Below, piece after piece: positions 58,045 through 64,000 of a DNA stretch of 64,000 nucleotides. The stretch comes from Carex sylvatica. Its lineage: Eukaryota; Streptophyta; Magnoliopsida; Poales; Cyperaceae. The notes under the pieces are model-generated. The model was not told the DNA's origin and did not search any database. It saw only the letters and a program-made list of their open reading frames with translations. A program made the translations under genes and the position numbers. Every line of letters starts with the position of its first letter. Position 1 is the first letter of the stretch. Where the stretch lies: positions 50,668-114,667 of the forward strand of contig CAXKVR010000049.1 of the NCBI GenBank assembly GCA_964058845.1, given 5' to 3'.

Positions 58045-58785
58045 CAAGGTTCTAAATAGCGATTATAGCAGCATAACGGGGAGAAAAAAAAACTATTGCA
58101 AATAGCGTAGCTATAGCGAAAGCCATCATACATAGCGATTTTTTCTTTTCAAATTTTATATTCTATATTTCTACTAATTATCAATATAGTCAATATTGGA
58201 GAATTGAGGTAACAACTAAATGACAACTAATTAAATCTATACTTTTTATCAATTATGCAAATAGAAGGAAAAAAAATCTAAAGTAATATTATTTAATAGA
58301 TAAAGAGCAATTAAATTTATAAGATAAATGAAGTCAATATACATACTTAAATATTTGATATATTATAATATTAATTAAAATCAGCTTTCAATTGAAACAA
58401 ACGATAATAATTTTACAAAGGACTACTATACGAAGAGCAATCAAAATAAAGAATTAATATTGAATATTTCTTGATATAGAATGAGAGAATAAATTACAAA
58501 TAAAAATAGAAGTACATAATTTAGTTTAACATATTTATCGTAGAAGACCATGCAGCATTAGAAATAAGAATAGAAGTACAGAAGTCCGTATAAATTGCAA
58601 AAGAAAATCCATGTAGCATGGCGGTAGCTATAGCGCGTCACGCATAGCGATAATAGCGGTCAGCTATTATAGCTATAATGATTGTAGCTGAGTTAGAGCA
58701 TTTTTATCTCATAGCTTAGTATTTATAGTCCGAAAAAACTATAGCGTAGCTATGGTGCCGCTATAACTAGCTATTTAGAACACTG
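58045..58785. mobile_element. hAT-type non-autonomous element, imperfect 8-bp TSD
   Basis: The ends CAAGGTTCTAAATAGCGATT and TAGCTATTTAGAACACTG are inverted. Flanks GTTTTGCG and ATTTTGCA match at 6 of 8. Both sub-terminal regions are full of TAGCGATTATAGC/GCTATAGCG-type repeats. It resembles hAT MITEs with CAGTGTT tips such as 18998-19172 but is older. Non-coding. Confidence 0.6.
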
Positions 58786-60420
58786 ATTTTGCATAATTTA
58801 AAGTTGAAATTAATATTTGACAAAATGCCTGAAATATCAAGTATAGACAAACAAAAAACTAAAATGGCCACACACACAAAAAAAATACTGATATTTGTGA
58901 TGTCTAAATTAAGGCACGGAATTGTGATTATCAACACTAAAATTTATTAAAACTGAAAAGGTCCAAATTATAGATATATTGCTAAAGAGGATGGTTCAAA
59001 TACCTCTATTTTTCAAAAAAATTTAATAACTCAAAATTTAAATTTAATAGTCAAAATAAAACCGTTGGATGATCTACATCATTTTATCTATTCACGTGAA
59101 AAAATTTATGACATTTCAATTTTATTTTGCTTGTCAACAAAAGCCTGTAAAAACATACTAATGTGGATAATTTATAGACATTAATTTTTTAATTTATTGA
59201 TTCACATAAAACAAAACTGAAATATGATAACTTTATATTAGCACGTAGAGAAAATAACATAGATTACATAATGGTTTTATTTTGACATTTATGATTAAAA
59301 TTTTGAGTTCTTAACGTTTTAAAAAAGAGACTTAGTAAAGGTAAAAAAAATAAAGGCATTTGAAAAATCAATTGTTTTGACGGTTTTATTTGAAAAATTA
59401 ATTGTTTTGATGGTTTTATTTGAAGAAATGTGATAATTTTTAATAAACACAGAAAAATAACATAAATCACATCTATCGATTTTATTTTAATATTTATAGA
59501 CTTGATATCAATCTTGCTTTCTGTAATTAAAAAATCAATTGTTTATTGATAATGCCAATTTATAAGTATGAAAAATAGCGAAAAAGCGTATGCAAAATAG
59601 TTATTTTTCTGAATTATTTACCACAAATGTATTTTTAGGCTATTTTGGCATGTTTGGAGAAAGTTACGTATTAAGGCCGAAAATGGAGCAAAAATATTAT
59701 ATTTAGGTCATTTCTGAAGGTAGCGTTAAAATAGAGCATCACATGGAGTATACAACACCTCACACGAAGTGCACAATATGCAACATAGTAAAAAATACAG
59801 AAAAATTAGCCAAGTCAGATGTCGTGCGGACTGGAGCATACTGCATGCGGGTTAGGCACCTAGGCCGCATAGCACACAGAATCAATCCGTGCACTATTTT
59901 GTTGGATTATATCTCAGTCATTAGTGCGAATTTCGAGCATCACTAGAAGAACGAGCTTACTTCAATGACAAGTTTTCCTAAGATTGAAAGTTTATTCATG
60001 GCGGATTATTTATGGTATGAAAGGCTAAAATATTCATGAAAAGCTAAAAATAGCCTCCATGACCTCTATGGCTACACCATTTAGGAATACGGTATAAACC
60101 CCTCTTGTAATAGAATTTAATGTGCATGTTTTAGTTGTGTAAGTTCAGAAATTAGAGTATTATAAAAATTAATTTAGAAATATCAGCAAATAAATTTCTA
60201 GAGTATTCAATAAAAGTTAACCATAAATTAGAATAATATATATGTTATTAGACTTATTTGTAATAAAAATAAATTTAAGAATATCGGCACTTAAAGTTTT
60301 CGGTATCCTCTGAGATTAAAATCAATTCGTTCGTATCCTCTGAGATTCATATCAGTTCATAAAATAATATATTATATATTTCAATCAAATAACATCAATT
60401 CGTACTTTGAGATTCTTCGA
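58786..60420. other. AT-rich intergenic DNA, no gene seen
   Basis: No supported gene. An ATG-less frame near 59,743 has no family likeness. A 30-bp duplication is listed separately. Confidence 0.35.
59361..59430. repeat. 30-bp tandem repeat, two copies plus
   Basis: Units start at 59361 and 59391 (TGAAAAATYAATTGTTTTGA), with a partial third (TGAAGAAATG). Confidence 0.8.
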
Positions 60421-60424
60421 AACT

Positions 60425-60545
60425 TAAAAAAAAAAAAAAAAGATGGAGCCGCATCTAGCGGATGCCGACCCTACTTGAGGGCCGCATCCTCTAAATACGG
60501 TCCTCTTAATTGAGTCCGCATTCCATAAATGCGATCGTAGTGAAT
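60425..60545. repeat. Remnant with palindromic units (element E)
   Basis: After an A run come GCCGCATCTAGCGGATGCC, CCGCATCCTCTAAATACGG and CCGCATTCCATAAATGCG, three near-palindromic units spaced about 40 bp. The spacing resembles one arm of the multi-palindrome foldback elements. No matching opposite arm was found nearby, so it may be a solo arm or decayed copy. Confidence 0.4.
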
Positions 60546-61870
60546 TTATAATTATATGAAAAATGTGGTTTTTTTCTTTTTGGAGAAATGGTAACTTTAA
60601 AAATTTCAGAACATGTTAATATATAAATAATACTGACCGGTTCAAACTAATTTGAAAGTAAAAAAAAATTAACTGATACACACAAAAAAAATCAAAGACT
60701 TATAAATTTTGGTACACAATAACATATATTACACAAAGATACATGACAGTAAAAGCCGAAATTTTTATTTATACCATATTCTAAAACAAAACAAAAAAAC
60801 ATGTTTTGTGGAAATTTTGAAAAATATCAAGATCTCTAAATCAATATGTTGCTCTATTTTTTAGAGGCTACAGATTGACTTGGTGGCTCCCCAAAAATCA
60901 AAATAATGACTGTAATATTAAATATATTTATATTTTTAAGGGGCCTCTAAGCTAATCTGGACCCCCCCCCCCCCCCTCCCCTCCTCTCTCCATTCTTGAG
61001 GCTGTGGATTGATTTGGAGGCCTGATACTTTTCGAATTTTTTGTAATTTGAGGTGTTTTGCAAAAAAAAAAATTTAAGTATAAATAAACATTTCGGAATT
61101 AAAAGTACCACTTTTAACACTTCCTATAATTTTTTTATTTTTGTTAATAAAGATTAGAAGTTAACTCATCCAACTATTTAATATTCAAAAAATTATCTTT
61201 TCAGATTTCGAATCTGCTTATAAAATCTACTTTTCAGATAATTAATTAGCAAAAAGGAATATTTAATTAAGCTTGTAGTTTAAAGTTTGTCACTTCTAGT
61301 TCTATGATAGCTAGCTAGTTGTTAGTTATATATAATAACACTAATTGTACGCTAATGACAATTGATAGTGACCATATATAAGATGGGGTTTAAAACTCAG
61401 CTGAACAATTTCTCGCGAATATTTAAAATTTAGAAAATTAATTTTATCTGACTGATTTTTAATATGTGCCTCTTATATAGTAAAGAGGTGAAATCCATCA
61501 ACCATAATTAATTTGCAAAAGGAAAAATTATTTTACAAAATTTGTTGTTAATTACTTTTAATTAAACTAATTCGACACTAATGAAAGTTGTGAAAATGAT
61601 TTTCTTTTTTCATACTTGCATCATGCCTGTATTTTATTTTAATCCGCATAACAAAATTGATTCTATATTAATCTGATCTATATTAATTTCTTAACACACA
61701 CAAAAAATGGCTTTACACTTTATTTTCATAAGAATCAAGAACTAGAAATATAAGCATCCGGAATTAGCAAATGTTTACAAGTCCTTATGCTAATGCCAAA
61801 ATATCGTCCATTTTTAATGTATAATATAATAATAAAAAATAATATAAATCACATATGATCAGGGGCAGAA
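60546..61870. other. AT-rich intergenic DNA, no gene seen
   Basis: A C run (about 60962-60977) followed by a CT-rich stretch is the only compositional feature. Confidence 0.35.
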
Positions 61871-61872
61871 CT

Positions 61873-62032
61873 GGGGGTGCAAGGTGGGGCCAGGCACTTC
61901 TCATAAAATCGAAAGTTGCTTACTGAGATGGTTATTTTCATATGATTTTTTACATATGCATACCGATTGACACCCTCCAAAATATTTCGCCCCCACCCCC
62001 CAAAATTCAAATCTGATTCTGCCCGACAATAC
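61873..62032. mobile_element. Possible decayed MITE with GGGGCAGA ends
   Basis: AGGGGCAGAACTGGGGG and the right end CAAATCTGATTCTGCCC are loosely inverted, with C-rich and G-rich sub-ends. The build is like 11675-11947. No target duplication was found. Confidence 0.35.
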
Positions 62033-63540
62033 TATTTTATATATTTTAATTTTAGATTTAAGTTATAGTTTTAATGCAATAATGAAGAGAGTTGATACTT
62101 GTAATTTTTTTTTTTTTTTGGTTCTTGTAAATTTTCTTTTGTGTCAACTAAGTACATGCATATGATAAACCAAAGTCCGACATGCAGCCAAAAGCTTGTG
62201 TACTTAATTTGTCACGCATTAATTGTCTCTCATAAGTGATGTGACGAACCTTATCCCTTTTCATGTCAAAATTTACCTTCGGTATTATTATATCATATGG
62301 ATGAAAAAGTTTGCATTACCTTTGCCAAAGTTAAAGCTAGAATAGGAAAATCATTATTAATTCTTGGTAAAGATAACTCTTCTCCGCAAGATGACTCAAA
62401 AGATCCTTAAATGGAGAATAAATTAATTAAGGTACGATGCTTCTAATCCAATCTTTTGTGGAAGCTTGAAAAGTAAATGAAAAGAGAATAGTTTTTTTTT
62501 TGCTGGATTGGTTTCCACTTTCCACCACTGAAAAGCAAATAAGGACCCATTTCTGAAATTGTACAAACTCTTTGGATGCATTCTAATTTTGAGTGCTGAA
62601 TGAAGAGTTGTAGATGTAGACATAAAATGGTGCACGAAGTTGTATATTTGTTTAATTTTGATCCTTAAAAAAGCTTAGGCCTCTAAGAGCCTGCTTCAGT
62701 TGGGGGTACGCGGAGAAATTCACTATGCGGAATGGAGATTCATCATACCGTATCTGATCGGACGGTTCATCTGCTTAAGAAGAGGTCAAATTAGAGAGGG
62801 AGCAGAGAGAGAGAATAAGACTACCATGCTTTGCTCTGTGTAGTAGTATAAAATTAAAAATAATTGAACGACAGAATGAGATGGGAGGGGGGGAGCAATG
62901 CCCTGTGTAGTAGTATAAAACAAGGCCTAAAGAAAAAAGATACTGCAAATGAGCGAGCTACCAGGAGTTCAAATCTGCTGTAATTCCGGAAGAAATTACA
63001 GGATTCTGAAATTCCAATATTAACTATCAATTTTTTCGGTGCACAAATCTCGAAAACATTATAAAAAAGTAAGTTTTCATGCATACATCTCAATAAAGAT
63101 CAATGGTTGAGATCTAAATTACAGGTCTTGAAATTCCCCAAGAATTACAGCAGATTTATTTTCAGCTATCAGAGGTAGGCTTGTTTTTTTTATTGGATTC
63201 CAAAAGAAGGTTCTCGCTGGGATTAAAGAATTGAAGCAATTCTACCTGAATAGATTCCATTTTTCCATCAAAAATTTCTTGAAAAGTTCATCCAAAACTC
63301 TTTCGAGTTATATGATAAAGCCTATAAAACAAGCAGTTAATGTAAAATTTTCCGATCCATCCTCTGGATTGATAAAAAAAATCGATTCAAAGGTTTTTTT
63401 TTTTTTAAAATCTTGTTGTTTTGGATCCTTCATGATCAGACAAACCTCGGGCCTTAAATAAATTAACTTTAATACTCCTTGTCTTGATTGCCACATAAAA
63501 TCTCAAACAGTTTCTTTAAAAAAATACTTCAGATAGCTAA
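62033..63540. other. Intergenic DNA, no gene seen
   Basis: No supported gene. 62,690-62,930 (GGTACGCGGAG and twice GTGTAGTAGTATAAAA) shares phrases with the nested repeat at 25,963-26,280. Confidence 0.35.
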
Positions 63541-63549
63541 GGGCAAAGG

Positions 63550-64000
63550 TGAAAACGGAGCGGATAATTGTAAAATCATATTCATATTCTTTTTAAGTTT
63601 TTGAATACAGAGCGAATATCAAATAAATATGAATATGAATACGGATTAGATCAGATATTTATTAAAAATATTAAAAAAATACTAAAATTCATAATATTTA
63701 TCTAATTATAATGATGAATAACATATCTTTTTATAATATATATTAAAATATATAGTATATATCTACTATTTGGATGCAGATAATTGAAACATAAAACCAT
63801 ATCAGTATCTATATTCACATTGATATTCAAATATCAGATATTCACATTTAATTTTGAAATATGAATCAAATACAAATAGTAATGGATCGATTCAAACTTT
63901 AGATTTATAAAAAATTTACCGATTCAAACTTGATTTCGTAGAATTTTTACTGATTTTTATCGATTCTTCTATTACATTAAACCAAAAGTACTTTTTCTTT
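63550..64000. mobile_element. GGTGAAAACGGAGCGG repeat-armed element, cut by window end
   Basis: It starts AGGTGAAAACGGAGCGGATA, like the tip of 21603-22605, and continues with AT-rich phrases such as GAATATGAATACGG and CATATTCATATTC. The opposite end is not inside the window. Confidence 0.4.

Overview
The window is nuclear DNA of a flowering plant. It is AT-rich, its genes have GT-AG introns, and it carries a cytosolic-type plant tRNA-Glu, plant gene families (an ALA1-like P4-ATPase pair, a GAUT fragment, a BED/hAT-type gene, a RING-H2 gene) and many short plant DNA transposons. I cannot name the species.

Layout. 1-9.3 kb is intergenic and full of non-autonomous elements. 9.3-14.3 kb (+) is a RING-H2 gene with four coding exons (457 aa by my splicing). 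16.1-18.3 kb (-) is an intact two-exon hAT transposase-like gene (704 aa) with BED, DUF659-like and hAT dimerisation regions, followed by tRNA-Glu(CTC) at 18.58 kb. 19-30 kb is repeats: a hAT MITE, a LINE 3' end, an array of about 80-bp units, a 1.26-kb foldback element and others. 30.0-32.9 kb (+) is an ALA1-like gene that stops at the middle of the protein. 37.5-41.9 kb (+) is a complete six-exon ALA1-like flippase (1153 aa). 42-64 kb has no intact gene. It holds a LINE with a broken reverse transcriptase, an LTR-like remnant, a GAUT pseudogene cut by a transposon, and a dense cluster of MITEs.

Two points stand out. First, the half-length ALA gene is fully open and ends at a splice donor of exactly the phase used by the first exon of the complete gene. 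The two may therefore be alternative 5' halves that share one 3' half; a truncated duplicate is the simpler alternative. Second, at least four and perhaps five foldback elements share one architecture: each arm carries a row of 19-22 bp near-palindromes whose sequence is private to that element. Three of these have clean or near-clean 9-bp target duplications. About a dozen elements in all have 9-10 bp duplications typical of Mutator-like transposition, yet no Mutator transposase gene is visible here.

Exon boundaries were read by eye from splice signals and protein similarity recalled from family knowledge; no alignment or transcript data were available.
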